Part shown: one piece after another, positions 22,133 to 30,128 of the stretch | Layout: the number at the start of each line of letters is the position of its first letter | Position numbering within the stretch: the stretch's first letter is position 1 | Virus record (IMG/VR): IMGVR_UViG_3300035181_001045 | Span: 170,660-234,659 of that record | Length of the DNA: 64,000 bases | Source of the DNA: a virus | Reading direction: 5' to 3' (one strand) | Notes under the pieces: generated by a model | Told to the model about the DNA's origin: nothing | The model's input: only the letters and a program-made list of their open reading frames with translations | Database searches by the model: none | Program-made: the position numbers and the translations under genes

Positions 22133-22182
22133 AAGCTTGAATCTGATCCAACGCTGTGACGTCGTGTAAAAAGCGGCACTAG

Positions 22183-22214
22183 AGGACCCCCCGGAAGGCT
22201 ATCTTGGGGGTCTT
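22183..22214 (+). terminator. terminator-like hairpin after the tRNA locus
   Basis: GACCCCC (22185-22191) pairs perfectly with GGGGGTC (22206-22212), extended by G-U and A-T pairs; the loop is 14 bases. The tail is only weakly T-rich. It closes the presumed tRNA transcript. The bases between 22133 and 22183 hold the trailer pairing strands. Confidence 0.6.
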
Positions 22215-22244
22215 CGCCTATTTGGGGTGCGGGATTTTGGGGTC

Positions 22245-22250
22245 GGTGTA
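22245..22250 (+). promoter_or_regulatory. GGTGTA motif, ten bases before start
   Basis: GGTGTA then ten bases (AGATCCCTCA) then ATG at 22261. It follows a terminator hairpin and is not part of a stop codon, which makes it one of the cleaner copies. Confidence 0.55.
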
Positions 22251-22260
22251 AGATCCCTCA

Positions 22261-22758
22261 ATGGCGAACTACGGCTACATCGACCTCCCTGGCGAGCTGA
22301 CTGAAGAGGCCTTCGAGGCAACCCTCACGGCTGCGGTTGCTCGGACGTTGAATACAGACTGGAAAATCGTCCTCACGTCCTTCGAGGATGGGGGTCCCGT
22401 CTGGATGGTCTTCCTCCCGGGCACAGCGGTCTCCACGGAAGAGACTCGCAAGCTTCCCTTCTTCTGCCAGGATGAGGCTGTGGGGTTCGTGGTGGCACTC
22501 CAGCCGAGCCGGGTGGCTTTCCGCCATGGGCCGATCGGTCCCTTTGCCCGCTGGGCTCAAGGTCGCATCGAGGAAGAGCTGGCGGACTTCTTCAACGTCG
22601 GCGTCGAGTACGATGCAACGGGTCGAGTGGCTCCGCCGGGGACTCGGGACTATCGGACGGGGACGACCTACAGGGAGTATCTCTTCCGACACTCGGGGCC
22701 TCTGGATTCCTGGTTGGAAAAGGAATACCAGAAGTGGGTCATCGAGGGCTACGAGTGA
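22261..22758 (+). CDS. phage protein, unknown function
   Basis: 165 residues, mixed alpha/beta: FEATLTAAVARTLNTDWKIVL, VWMVFLPGT, VGFVVALQPSRVAFRHG, then a helical C-terminus ending LEKEYQKWVIEGYE. It has no Shine-Dalgarno-like sequence; the GGTGTA motif stands at the fixed ten-base distance instead. Family not recognised. Confidence 0.55.
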   Translation: MANYGYIDLPGELTEEAFEATLTAAVARTLNTDWKIVLTSFEDGGPVWMVFLPGTAVSTEETRKLPFFCQDEAVGFVVALQPSRVAFRHGPIGPFARWAQGRIEEELADFFNVGVEYDATGRVAPPGTRDYRTGTTYREYLFRHSGPLDSWLEKEYQKWVIEGYE

Positions 22759-22762
22759 TCTT

Positions 22763-22768
22763 GGTGTA
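22763..22768 (+). promoter_or_regulatory. GGTGTA motif, ten bases before start
   Basis: GGTGTA, ten bases, then ATG at 22779. The preceding stop codon is TGA at 22756-22758, so the motif is not a by-product of a stop. Confidence 0.55.
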
Positions 22769-22778
22769 AGGGAAGACC

Positions 22779-23132
22779 ATGACTGATCTCGCAACCTCGA
22801 CGCACCAATTTGCCATCATGGGCAAGGCGGGCGACACCAAGCATTCGTGGGACCCGACCAACCCGGAAGAGGTCGAGACCGCTCGGGCGCTCTTCGTCGA
22901 CCTGACAAGCAAGGGCTACCTCGCCTTCCGTCTCGTGAGCTTCACGAAGGACGAGAAGAAGATGGTCCGCAAGGGGGAAGAGCTGGAGAACTTCGACGCG
23001 GACGCGGGTCGGATGCGGTTCGTCAAGCCCAAGAACGCCGAAGAGGTTCCGGCGACCGAGGGCGAGCAGATCAAGGAGTTCGATGCCACGGCTCCCCAGG
23101 TTCTCCTTGTTCCGCCGATGACGGGGGGTTAA
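22779..23132 (+). CDS. small phage protein, unknown function
   Basis: 117 residues with pattern HQFAIMGKAGDTKHSWDP, EVETARALFVDLTSKGYLAFRL, and an acidic C-terminus rich in Pro (LLVPPMTGG). It resembles small single-domain alpha/beta proteins common in phage early operons, but I cannot name the family. Preceded by its own GGTGTA element. Confidence 0.55.
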   Translation: MTDLATSTHQFAIMGKAGDTKHSWDPTNPEEVETARALFVDLTSKGYLAFRLVSFTKDEKKMVRKGEELENFDADAGRMRFVKPKNAEEVPATEGEQIKEFDATAPQVLLVPPMTGG

Positions 23133-23158
23133 TAAGGAATCGATACGCCTGCCTGGGT

Positions 23159-23647
23159 ATGGCGAAACGAGCTGACAATCAGGCATACTACCAGGCACAC
23201 AAAGACCAGCTTCTCAAAGCTGGCAAGGATTGGCGAGAAGCAAACTCGGACTATGCCCAGAATTACATGAAAGGTAGGCGTGAAGGGACGATCGGACCCT
23301 TCAGCCCCTCGGATGGTTCTGATTGGCAGGCTCGAAATAGAGAGGCACATCTCCAACAAAAACGAGAGAACACGAACCGTAGACGTCGTGAGGTTTTTCT
23401 GGAGGCTCTCCACGTCTACGGAGGCGAAAATCCGGCTTGCTATTGCTGTGGGGAGAACGTGACAATGCTCTTGGGTCTGGATCACCTTCATGGGAAGGGT
23501 AACGAACATCGTCGGGAGATTGGGGGCCACGTTCACCACTGGGCCAAGAGCCAAGGATGGCCTGCCATTTTCCGGGTGGCTTGTCATTCTTGTAACCTGG
23601 GGTCCCATTTGAATGGGGGCGTGTGCCCTCACGCGACCGGGGGGTGA
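23159..23647 (+). CDS. HNH-type homing endonuclease
   Basis: 162 residues from the ATG at 23159. N-terminal basic helices (YYQAHKDQLLKAGKDWREAN, RRRREVF) probably bind DNA. The nuclease core holds C-Y-C-C-G-E-N then L-G-L-D-H-L-H-G-K-G-N, a second histidine cluster (GGHVHHWAKSQGWP) and C-H-S-C-N: a zinc-stabilised HNH/beta-beta-alpha-metal site as in endonuclease VII relatives. It lies between unrelated genes of the accessory island, as a mobile free-standing nuclease would. Confidence 0.65.
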   Translation: MAKRADNQAYYQAHKDQLLKAGKDWREANSDYAQNYMKGRREGTIGPFSPSDGSDWQARNREAHLQQKRENTNRRRREVFLEALHVYGGENPACYCCGENVTMLLGLDHLHGKGNEHRREIGGHVHHWAKSQGWPAIFRVACHSCNLGSHLNGGVCPHATGG

Positions 23648-23648
23648 G

Positions 23649-24491
23649 ATGATCACCTCCCTCTTGATACATCACTTGGGGGATGGTGAGATTCCGATCT
23701 ACGACACAGAGATTGGAGGGCGATACCACACCCTCAACTTCAACGAAGCGGATCCTCCCACATCTTGGTGGGAGCCTCGAAGAGCCCACACAGCTCGCGT
23801 CATCATTCCCCTCGGCGTAGACCTCACCGTGCGATATCTCGCCGGACTTCTGCCTGACTGGCTTCTCACCCTTGATGCTTTGGGGGTGGATGGGAGCCTT
23901 ATTTTCTCAATCCGAACTATCTGCGACTTGCCCCCTCTCGGGTTGTGGACTTGTTGCGGTTTGGGTTTTTTGCCTGGGAATAGCTGCCGAAACGCCTATG
24001 CCCTTGATGGCGCGAGGGCTGAGGACCTGATCCTCCAAGTGTGCAGGGAACCTCGGGGGGAGAACTTTGAGGGCTTGCACCCTGTGATTCGAGCCATGTT
24101 CGCGGCGAGGATCGCCAACCGCGAAGCTCTGGAGCTGGAGAGACAACAGGAGACCGAAGCTCTCGCCAAATCTCGGGTTCTCCTGGAGCAGTTCCTCACA
24201 GATGACCAGCAAGAGGAGTTGATGACGACGGGAGCATTCCACGTTCGTGGGGAAGACCGTAGAATCTATCGGGTTCGGAAGGGGTACGCCCACAACGTGG
24301 ACCTCATTGAGAATGGGGAGCCCACGCGGAGGTATTGCATTATCTCGAAGGAGTCGATGCCTATCTACGACCAGATGCTCGGACAGAAGCTTCTCCTGGA
24401 AAAGAACGTGGGTGAGTTCTTGAGGCTCGCCAACTTCACAGATCGCGCTCCCACCCAGGGCGCATGGTTGGTACATCAAGCTGATCCTTGA
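23649..24491 (+). CDS. phage protein, unknown function
   Basis: 280 residues from MITSLLIHHLGDGE. It has a beta-rich N-terminal third and a Cys-containing middle (TICDLPPLGLWTCCGLGFLPGNSC). The C-terminal ~110 residues have the pattern AKSRVLLEQFLTDDQQEELMTTGAFHVRGEDRRIYRVRKGYAHNV ... YCI ... PIYDQMLGQKLLLE, a domain I recognise from many phage proteins without known function, where a short beta element is followed by a helix after the Y-C-I motif. RBS-like GGGGTGAG precedes the ATG. Confidence 0.55.
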   Translation: MITSLLIHHLGDGEIPIYDTEIGGRYHTLNFNEADPPTSWWEPRRAHTARVIIPLGVDLTVRYLAGLLPDWLLTLDALGVDGSLIFSIRTICDLPPLGLWTCCGLGFLPGNSCRNAYALDGARAEDLILQVCREPRGENFEGLHPVIRAMFAARIANREALELERQQETEALAKSRVLLEQFLTDDQQEELMTTGAFHVRGEDRRIYRVRKGYAHNVDLIENGEPTRRYCIISKESMPIYDQMLGQKLLLEKNVGEFLRLANFTDRAPTQGAWLVHQADP

Positions 24492-24503
24492 TGTAGTTTC
24501 TAT
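24490..24503 (+). promoter_or_regulatory. GATGTAGTTTCTAT promoter-like motif
   Basis: Shares TGTAGTTTCTAT with the copy at 19418-19429. It lies 16 bases before the helicase ATG at 24520, overlapping the preceding stop. Confidence 0.45.
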
Positions 24504-24519
24504 CCCCTGAGCAGGATGT

Positions 24520-27500
24520 ATGCACGACACCCAGATGATCTACGACCGTCGTCAGGCCGCTGATGAAGAGGTTGTCGAGGTCGACAAGACGTTCGGCGAA
24601 CTCCAGATCGCCGAATACGTGGTCTTCCTTCTCGCCCTCGATACCTACATGCGGTACATGGAGGAGGTTGGGCTCCCCCATGACGAGATGACGGCCAACG
24701 GGCTGAAGCTGCTCCGAATGGCGGACATGCTCCACGGCGAGGTCATCGCTGGCTTCATGAAAGCCAACCTCCCGTCGGACACCCACAAGAAGATGCTGGA
24801 GAAGGCTCTTCGGCTGAGGCCGACCCCGGACGGGGCCGCTCGCCGGGCTCTCCAGATTCGTACCCTGCTCTCTCGGGGTGGTGCCTCGACAATGCGGGCG
24901 GTGTTCTCCACGAACAAGGCCCTCCAAGAGGTTCGAGCGGCTATCGCGGCCTCGATGGTGGACGATGCAGATGCCGCCCTCGACAAGTTCGCGGTCATCC
25001 CCGTCAAGAACATCCGGATCCGGAACTGGATCGACGAGGCTGCCAAATTGGCAGGGTCGGGGGTTCCTCCGACACCTGTGACAGCGGTTAGCCAAACTGG
25101 CGGGCGGGTCGACGCGTCCAAGGAGCTGGCCGTCGAGCGTATGAAGGCGGAAGCTGCCGACCCTGCGTCCGAGGAGACGAAGGGCACCACAGACCGCCAG
25201 GACAAGATCATCTCGCGGGTTCAGGAGGAAGCTCAGGCGACGGCCTTGAAGTCTCTGGACGCCAAAAACGAGCCTGATGCTCCCGTCACGAAATCTCAGG
25301 TTGTTGGCATCGCGGCTGCAACTGTAGCAGCGGCCATGGCAGACCCCGAAGACCTGAAGAATGTCCCGGAGCCCCTCCGTTCCCTCGACCCGGAGCAACG
25401 GGGAGCAGCTCTCACGGACGGCAAGGTTCTCATTGCCGCGGGAGCTGGGGCTGGGAAGTCGACGACTCTGGTCGCTCGAATTCAGTACCTCATCAAGGAT
25501 CGCGGGGTCAAGCCCGGCCGCATCCTGGCGTGCTCGTTCAACCGGAAGGCGGCGAACGAGCTGCGGGACAAGATCGCCAAGAAGTGCGGCGAGAACGAGA
25601 TGAAGCAGATGTCCGTGGGGACGATGCACTCGCTCTTCATGCGATTCATCGTGGGCGATCGAGGGTCCAACATCCCGGCCTTCGGTACTCCAGAGGAGCA
25701 GAAGCTCTTCTCTGAGGAGCGGCTCATCGCCAACCCGGAGCCGGGGCAGAAGTTCAAGCGTGGCCCGAAGCCCATCAACCACACGCTGGCCATCAAGGGT
25801 GTCTGGACGGAATGTGGGCCTGTGGCTCTGGCGTCCTACTACAAGGTCCAACCGAAGGCGTTGGAAGACATTCCCAGCGCCAAGAAGGCTGGCTTGCTCA
25901 TCAACGTCTGGAAGGGCAACGACGTCTCTCCGGAGCAAGCGCTCGCCAATGCCACCTCGAAAGAGGAGATCAAGGCGGCGATCTGGTATCACATCGGCTC
26001 GGGTCTCAAGGGGGACATCCCGGGCTGGCGTCCGCCGTGCTCGCAGAGCAAGACCGCCGACAAGTGGATGGACACATTCCGTCCGGGCAAGGAGCGACTC
26101 GGGGATCTCGACGACATGGTCAAGGTCTACCGGGACATCCTCGTTCGTGACCCCAAGGCTCGCACCTTGGTTCAGAACATGTTCGACCACATCCTCGTGG
26201 ACGAGTGCCAGGACCTCAACACGGTTCAGCACCAAGTCTTCGACCTGATGTCTCAGCACATCACGGATGGCAAGGACGGCAAGTCCCTCTGGATGGTCGG
26301 TGACGACAAGCAGGCCATCTACCAGTTCCGCGGGGCTCGCCCGGATCTCTTCACCGCCCTCAACGGCAAGGAGGGCTGGAAGACTCGGATGATCAAGACG
26401 AACTACCGTTGCGCTCCGGAGATCGTCGAGTGCGCCAACAAGCTCGTCGCCCACAACACGAACCAGATCCCGATGGAGGCTCGCGCGAACCCGAAGAAGG
26501 CTCGCAAGGAAGCTTCGATCGAGGTCACGGTGCCGGGGGACAACGCCTCTGGGGCCATCTATACCCTTCAGCGGATCACGAAGGAGCTTCGTGCGAATCC
26601 GACGAGCGAGGAGAAGGACTACGCTGTTCTCGCTCGTACAAACAACGAGCTGAACGACTACGAGACGGCCTGTATCATCGAGGGCATCCCGTACACCCGT
26701 GTGGGTGGGTCGAGCTTCCTGGAAGCCCCTGAGTCCAAGGCTGTGCTTGGCTACCTCGACCTCGCGGGCGGGACCAACTTCGAGAAGATGCAGCTCTCGT
26801 TGGCGTCGAGCCTGACGAAGCCGGATCGTGGTCTCTACCTCTCGACTGACAAGGTGGCCGAGATCGTCAAGGAGGCTCTCCAGGACATCGCTCGTGGGGA
26901 CGGGATGGACGTGAAGTCGCTCAACCCCTTCGAGGTGATCACCAAGAGGGTTTACGCTCGCCAGCTCGCCGAAGCCCTCAAGCAGCCGTACAAGAACAAG
27001 CTGATGGCCACGGGGGATTGGCTCTGGCGGAAGTCTGTCGACGAGATGACGGAGACCCTCCTCGAAATGGGGGCTCAGGTCGCGAAGCTCAAGAAGACCA
27101 TCAACGACACGTCGATGCCCGTCGAGGATGTTTTCAAGATCATCCTCGACGACGTCAAGGCGACGACGGGCTACCGCAACAACCGGACGGGGGAGGACAC
27201 CCGAAAGACCGTCACTCTTCGAGAGCATATCTCGAATGACATGTCCCTCTACTCGGATGGGAGCGAAGACGCCGAGGAAGAGGAAGAGCCGGACTCGGTC
27301 AAGCCTGTCGTCGATGACGAAGGCAACCTCATGCTCCCCAAGACGGAGGGAGAGCCTGGGGATCCTTCGGCACCTCCCGCTCCGGAGAACCCTGCCAAGG
27401 GGCTTGGAGCTGTGCAGTTCCTCTACCAGATCGCACAGCCGAACGCGCAGGACCACGACTTGGGTCACGACCCGACGACGGCTCTGGGCTTCATCAAGAA

Positions 27501-28032
27501 GCTGGAGCGCTACTCGGATGCCTCGAAGACACTTCGAGTCGACCTCAAGAAGTGGGCTCTGGATCAGAAGAAGCTCCCGCCGGAGCAGCGGGAAGAGCGT
27601 CCGCGGTGCATGGTCCTTTCCACGGTCCACAGCGTGAAGGGGGCCGAGTGGCCGAACGTCTTCGTGTGCATGCCGGCGGGTATCTTCCCGGTCGAGAAGA
27701 AGCCCAAGAAGGATGAGCCCCCGCCGGATCCGGAAGAGGAGCTGAGGAAGCTCGAAGCGGAGCGGAATCTCGCCTACGTCGCTCTCACCCGGGCCGCGAA
27801 GAACCTCACCGTGGTTTGTGCCAAAGCACCTTCACGGTTCGTCTTCGAGGCAGGCCTCAAGCCGGGGGAGAACGTCGAGAAGGACGTTCCTCTGCCCGCG
27901 GAAGTGGGTACTCCGAAGACGGCTGAGGATGAGGGGGACTTCGGGGATCATGGGCCCCCGCCCTTCGAGGACATGGCTTCTTACTTCATGACAGCCGGCG
28001 GGGTTGACACCTCGTACGATCGGAGGGCGTGA
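24520..28032 (+). CDS. UvrD/PcrA-type superfamily 1 helicase with ~290-residue N-terminal extension
   Basis: 1170 residues. The helicase core begins near residue 285 with the Q-motif region (LRSLDPEQRGA) and Walker A AGAGAGKST (307-315). It continues with motif Ia ACSFNRKAANELRDKI, Walker B ILVDECQDLN (~557-566), motif III VGDDKQAIYQFRGARP (~593), motif IV/V region TVHSVKGAEWPNVFV (~1038) and motif VI YVALTRAAKNL (~1085). All ATPase motifs look intact; such 3'-5' helicases unwind DNA in replication or repair. Residues 1-285 are helical with no motif I recognise. An acidic, Pro-rich linker lies near 920-960. Its stop overlaps the next ATG. Confidence 0.85.
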   Translation: MHDTQMIYDRRQAADEEVVEVDKTFGELQIAEYVVFLLALDTYMRYMEEVGLPHDEMTANGLKLLRMADMLHGEVIAGFMKANLPSDTHKKMLEKALRLRPTPDGAARRALQIRTLLSRGGASTMRAVFSTNKALQEVRAAIAASMVDDADAALDKFAVIPVKNIRIRNWIDEAAKLAGSGVPPTPVTAVSQTGGRVDASKELAVERMKAEAADPASEETKGTTDRQDKIISRVQEEAQATALKSLDAKNEPDAPVTKSQVVGIAAATVAAAMADPEDLKNVPEPLRSLDPEQRGAALTDGKVLIAAGAGAGKSTTLVARIQYLIKDRGVKPGRILACSFNRKAANELRDKIAKKCGENEMKQMSVGTMHSLFMRFIVGDRGSNIPAFGTPEEQKLFSEERLIANPEPGQKFKRGPKPINHTLAIKGVWTECGPVALASYYKVQPKALEDIPSAKKAGLLINVWKGNDVSPEQALANATSKEEIKAAIWYHIGSGLKGDIPGWRPPCSQSKTADKWMDTFRPGKERLGDLDDMVKVYRDILVRDPKARTLVQNMFDHILVDECQDLNTVQHQVFDLMSQHITDGKDGKSLWMVGDDKQAIYQFRGARPDLFTALNGKEGWKTRMIKTNYRCAPEIVECANKLVAHNTNQIPMEARANPKKARKEASIEVTVPGDNASGAIYTLQRITKELRANPTSEEKDYAVLARTNNELNDYETACIIEGIPYTRVGGSSFLEAPESKAVLGYLDLAGGTNFEKMQLSLASSLTKPDRGLYLSTDKVAEIVKEALQDIARGDGMDVKSLNPFEVITKRVYARQLAEALKQPYKNKLMATGDWLWRKSVDEMTETLLEMGAQVAKLKKTINDTSMPVEDVFKIILDDVKATTGYRNNRTGEDTRKTVTLREHISNDMSLYSDGSEDAEEEEEPDSVKPVVDDEGNLMLPKTEGEPGDPSAPPAPENPAKGLGAVQFLYQIAQPNAQDHDLGHDPTTALGFIKKLERYSDASKTLRVDLKKWALDQKKLPPEQREERPRCMVLSTVHSVKGAEWPNVFVCMPAGIFPVEKKPKKDEPPPDPEEELRKLEAERNLAYVALTRAAKNLTVVCAKAPSRFVFEAGLKPGENVEKDVPLPAEVGTPKTAEDEGDFGDHGPPPFEDMASYFMTAGGVDTSYDRRA

Positions 28033-28403
28033 TGGCCGCTCAATTCACGCAGATCACGTTGCCCGAGATGGAGACGTACCTCAAGCGAGCCTTCCGGGCG
28101 CTCAGGCCTCAGCATGGGGCCAGCCGGGGGGAGGTCGTCATCAACCTCTTCCTGAACGAGGCGAAGACCATCGGGATCCGGATCTGGACTTCGATCCATC
28201 CCAACTCGGGGATGGGAGCCGGCCAAGGGGAGGATGCGATCCGCGTCCAGTTCTACAACTTCGGCAAGGACCGGCCGATGGTGCCCGACAAGGCGCCTAT
28301 CGTGAAGCGGACCCAGAACTGGCGGGACAACCTGAAGGATCGCATCGAGGATTACATGGAGCTGTACGAGTCGAAGGACGAGTACTGGGAAAGCCGCGTC
28401 TGA
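28032..28403 (+). CDS. small conserved phage protein
   Basis: 123 residues from the ATG overlapping the helicase TGA. Pattern: VVINLFLNEAKTIGIRIWTSIHPNSGMGAGQGEDAIRVQFY, then VKRTQNWRDNLKDRIEDYMELYE. The I-x-V-W-T-S-I and G-x-D-A-I-R-V strings are familiar from small phage proteins found near replication genes, of unknown function. Translational coupling to the helicase suggests a related role, but this is inference. Confidence 0.6.
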   Translation: MAAQFTQITLPEMETYLKRAFRALRPQHGASRGEVVINLFLNEAKTIGIRIWTSIHPNSGMGAGQGEDAIRVQFYNFGKDRPMVPDKAPIVKRTQNWRDNLKDRIEDYMELYESKDEYWESRV

Positions 28404-28439
28404 GGTTGATCGGATGGGGGTCCTAGCTGTAGGACTCCC

Positions 28440-28817
28440 ATGAGCATCGATCCCCGTTTCCTCGTCCTGGACCTCTCCCCCGCGGCCTTCGCTTACTACA
28501 AGGGTGGCCGCACGGCACTCGCGGAGGTACTCCCCACCCTATACGACGAGGATATCGCTGCCTACGTGGACGCTGAGATCCTCACGATTTGGGAGGATCA
28601 CGAGGCGTACGAGTGCTCGGATTCCTTCCGGTTTGCCGATGTGTCCAACCCGGCGGATCGTCTTGCCTTCGAGCTTTCGCACTCGTGTTGCGGGCAGGCA
28701 GACTTCGAGTTCCGGCCCCCTTCAGGGGCGACGTTCCTGTACGGGTTCAACTACGGACACTGCGGAGTACGTAGAGATTATGCGAATCGTATACACGGTC
28801 ATGAGCGTCGAGCGTAA
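28440..28817 (+). CDS. small phage protein, unknown function
   Basis: 125 residues with helical N-terminus and a Cys-rich C-terminal half (HSCCGQADFEFRPPSGATFLYGFNYGHCGV). GCTGTAGGACTCCC precedes the ATG; a near-identical string (CCTGTAGGACAACC) precedes the gene at 29873, suggesting a promoter variant of the GGTGTA element. The last 38 bases overlap the next gene in another frame. Confidence 0.5.
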   Translation: MSIDPRFLVLDLSPAAFAYYKGGRTALAEVLPTLYDEDIAAYVDAEILTIWEDHEAYECSDSFRFADVSNPADRLAFELSHSCCGQADFEFRPPSGATFLYGFNYGHCGVRRDYANRIHGHERRA

Positions 28818-28962
28818 CCAAGAAGTCCACGGTGTGAGGCCTTTTGCGTCGCGTGAACTGGCCGCGAACTGGATCGTAAAGCGGTTCGAGATGATCGCTT
28901 TGGATGCTCTTATGGGAGATCCCCCCTCCTACTGGATCCGAGAGACCTTCGTCCTGAAGTGA
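28780..28962 (+). CDS. 60-residue phage protein
   Basis: Begins MRIVYTVMSVERNQEVHGV and continues with a helix (RELAANWIVKRFEMIALDAL) and IRETFVLK. A beta-alpha-beta arrangement is likely. It starts inside the preceding gene, 38 bases before that stop, so translation is probably coupled. Function unknown. Confidence 0.5.
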   Translation: MRIVYTVMSVERNQEVHGVRPFASRELAANWIVKRFEMIALDALMGDPPSYWIRETFVLK

Positions 28963-28964
28963 TT

Positions 28965-28970
28965 GGTGTA
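28965..28970 (+). promoter_or_regulatory. GGTGTA motif, twelve bases before start
   Basis: GGTGTA, twelve bases, then ATG at 28983. Not part of a stop codon (the preceding stop is TGA at 28960-28962). Confidence 0.5.
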
Positions 28971-28982
28971 GGCATCTAGGTG

Positions 28983-29837
28983 ATGCCTACACCAATCACT
29001 TTCAACGCCCGCGTAGATCCGACGCTCCCCGTCATCGTTCCTGATGCTGTCGCGTTCGAGACAGGGGCAAGTCGTGAGCAAGCGGGCGACCCGGGCCTTT
29101 TCGTCTACGAGCACCATGGGGCAGGGTTCGGACAAGCGGACCCTGGCGCCCTGACGAGCTTCTTCGAGGATCTCATCCTTGGGAGGCCTTTCCCGCTTTT
29201 GTTCGCTACGCACCGAATCCGCGACCTCGACACCATCTTCGCGATGGCTCTCTTCTTTGATCGGACCCTGGCGATTCACCCGGCGATGCCTGGGGTGGTG
29301 GCGTCGGTGGACCTCATACATCGGCGGGGCTTTTCGATGTTGGGGCACATCGAACCCGAGCGTGGGCGCTTCTTCCGGCTTCTCCGGTCGTTCTTCCCCG
29401 AAGAGGGTCTCTCGAAGCGCGAGCTGGGGGAGCGGCTCACCACCGCCGTGGGGTGGATTCGGGACCATCTTGACGGCGGGGGCCCTGTGGTCGGGTCGTG
29501 GCCCAAGGTGAAGGTTCTCGACGTCGGGTCCAACGGGTTCGTGCTCGCGGAGACCCATGACCAGCTCCTTGGGGGTTGGGTCGAGCTGTTCCGGATGGGG
29601 CACTTGAGGGGGCTTCTCGTCAGCGAGGAGACCGACAGCCGGCGCAAGGTCTTGGTGTCTCGCAAGAGCGCCTACCTGGAGTTCAACCTCTTCACGGCCG
29701 CCAGCGTCTTCAACGACATGGAAAGAGCCATGGGGGAGCTTCCGGAGTGGCACACGGATGGGCTATGGCTCTGGGGGCCAGAACAGGGTACGCTGATCCT
29801 CGTCACGCACATGATCGAGCTTCTCCGGCGCGTCTGA
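28983..29837 (+). CDS. phage protein with possible hydrolase-like motifs
   Basis: 284 residues. EHHG (43-46) and ATHRIRDLDTIFAMALFFDRTLA (75-97, with D81 and D83) recall the spaced His/Asp motifs of DHH-type phosphoesterases, followed by a helical middle (RLLRSFFPEEGLSKRELGERL) and a beta C-terminus with FVLAETHDQLLGGW and LVSRKSAYLEFNLF. The match is weak: the DHH triad itself is not present. Function should be taken as unknown. Confidence 0.5.
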   Translation: MPTPITFNARVDPTLPVIVPDAVAFETGASREQAGDPGLFVYEHHGAGFGQADPGALTSFFEDLILGRPFPLLFATHRIRDLDTIFAMALFFDRTLAIHPAMPGVVASVDLIHRRGFSMLGHIEPERGRFFRLLRSFFPEEGLSKRELGERLTTAVGWIRDHLDGGGPVVGSWPKVKVLDVGSNGFVLAETHDQLLGGWVELFRMGHLRGLLVSEETDSRRKVLVSRKSAYLEFNLFTAASVFNDMERAMGELPEWHTDGLWLWGPEQGTLILVTHMIELLRRV

Positions 29838-29872
29838 GTTGATCGGGCTCGCCAGGACCCTGTAGGACAACC

Positions 29873-30115
29873 ATGCCGATCTACGATATTTTGGGGACCG
29901 ACGAAACCTGCGACCGCATGTACGCACCCTTACACAAGGACCCGGACGCCACCTCGGACCGATTCTACGACAAGCCTTCGATCGAGGAGACGATCTACGA
30001 TGACCGTGATCGTCAGCTTCAGATCGTCGAGCTGGAGATCGAACCTGTCACCAGGAAAGATGGTGCGGTGATCCGAAAGTCCATCCTGGACCAGCTTGGC
30101 GAATTCCCCTACTGA
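29873..30115 (+). CDS. small acidic phage protein
   Basis: 80 residues, strongly acidic and Asp/Tyr-rich (YDDRDRQLQIVELEIEPVTRKD). CCTGTAGGACAACC precedes the ATG. No motif recognised. It begins a run of very short genes. Confidence 0.5.
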   Translation: MPIYDILGTDETCDRMYAPLHKDPDATSDRFYDKPSIEETIYDDRDRQLQIVELEIEPVTRKDGAVIRKSILDQLGEFPY

Positions 30116-30128
30116 CTGAAGGAGCGTC

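Noticed and set aside
21770-22214. Permuted group I intron around the tRNAs
   Set aside because: The sequence between pieces (about 40-75 bases) is too short for a group I core and I cannot find convincing P4-P6 or P7 pairing. The U/G end rule fits only tRNA 2. Kept only as one possible mechanism.
24436-27630. 1064-residue open frame on the minus strand opposite the helicase
   Set aside because: Antisense shadow; the helicase motifs on the + strand are complete.
28983-29837. DHH-family phosphoesterase
   Set aside because: Only EHHG and a D-L-D string resemble it; the DHH motif itself and further Asp ligands are missing, so I left it as unknown.
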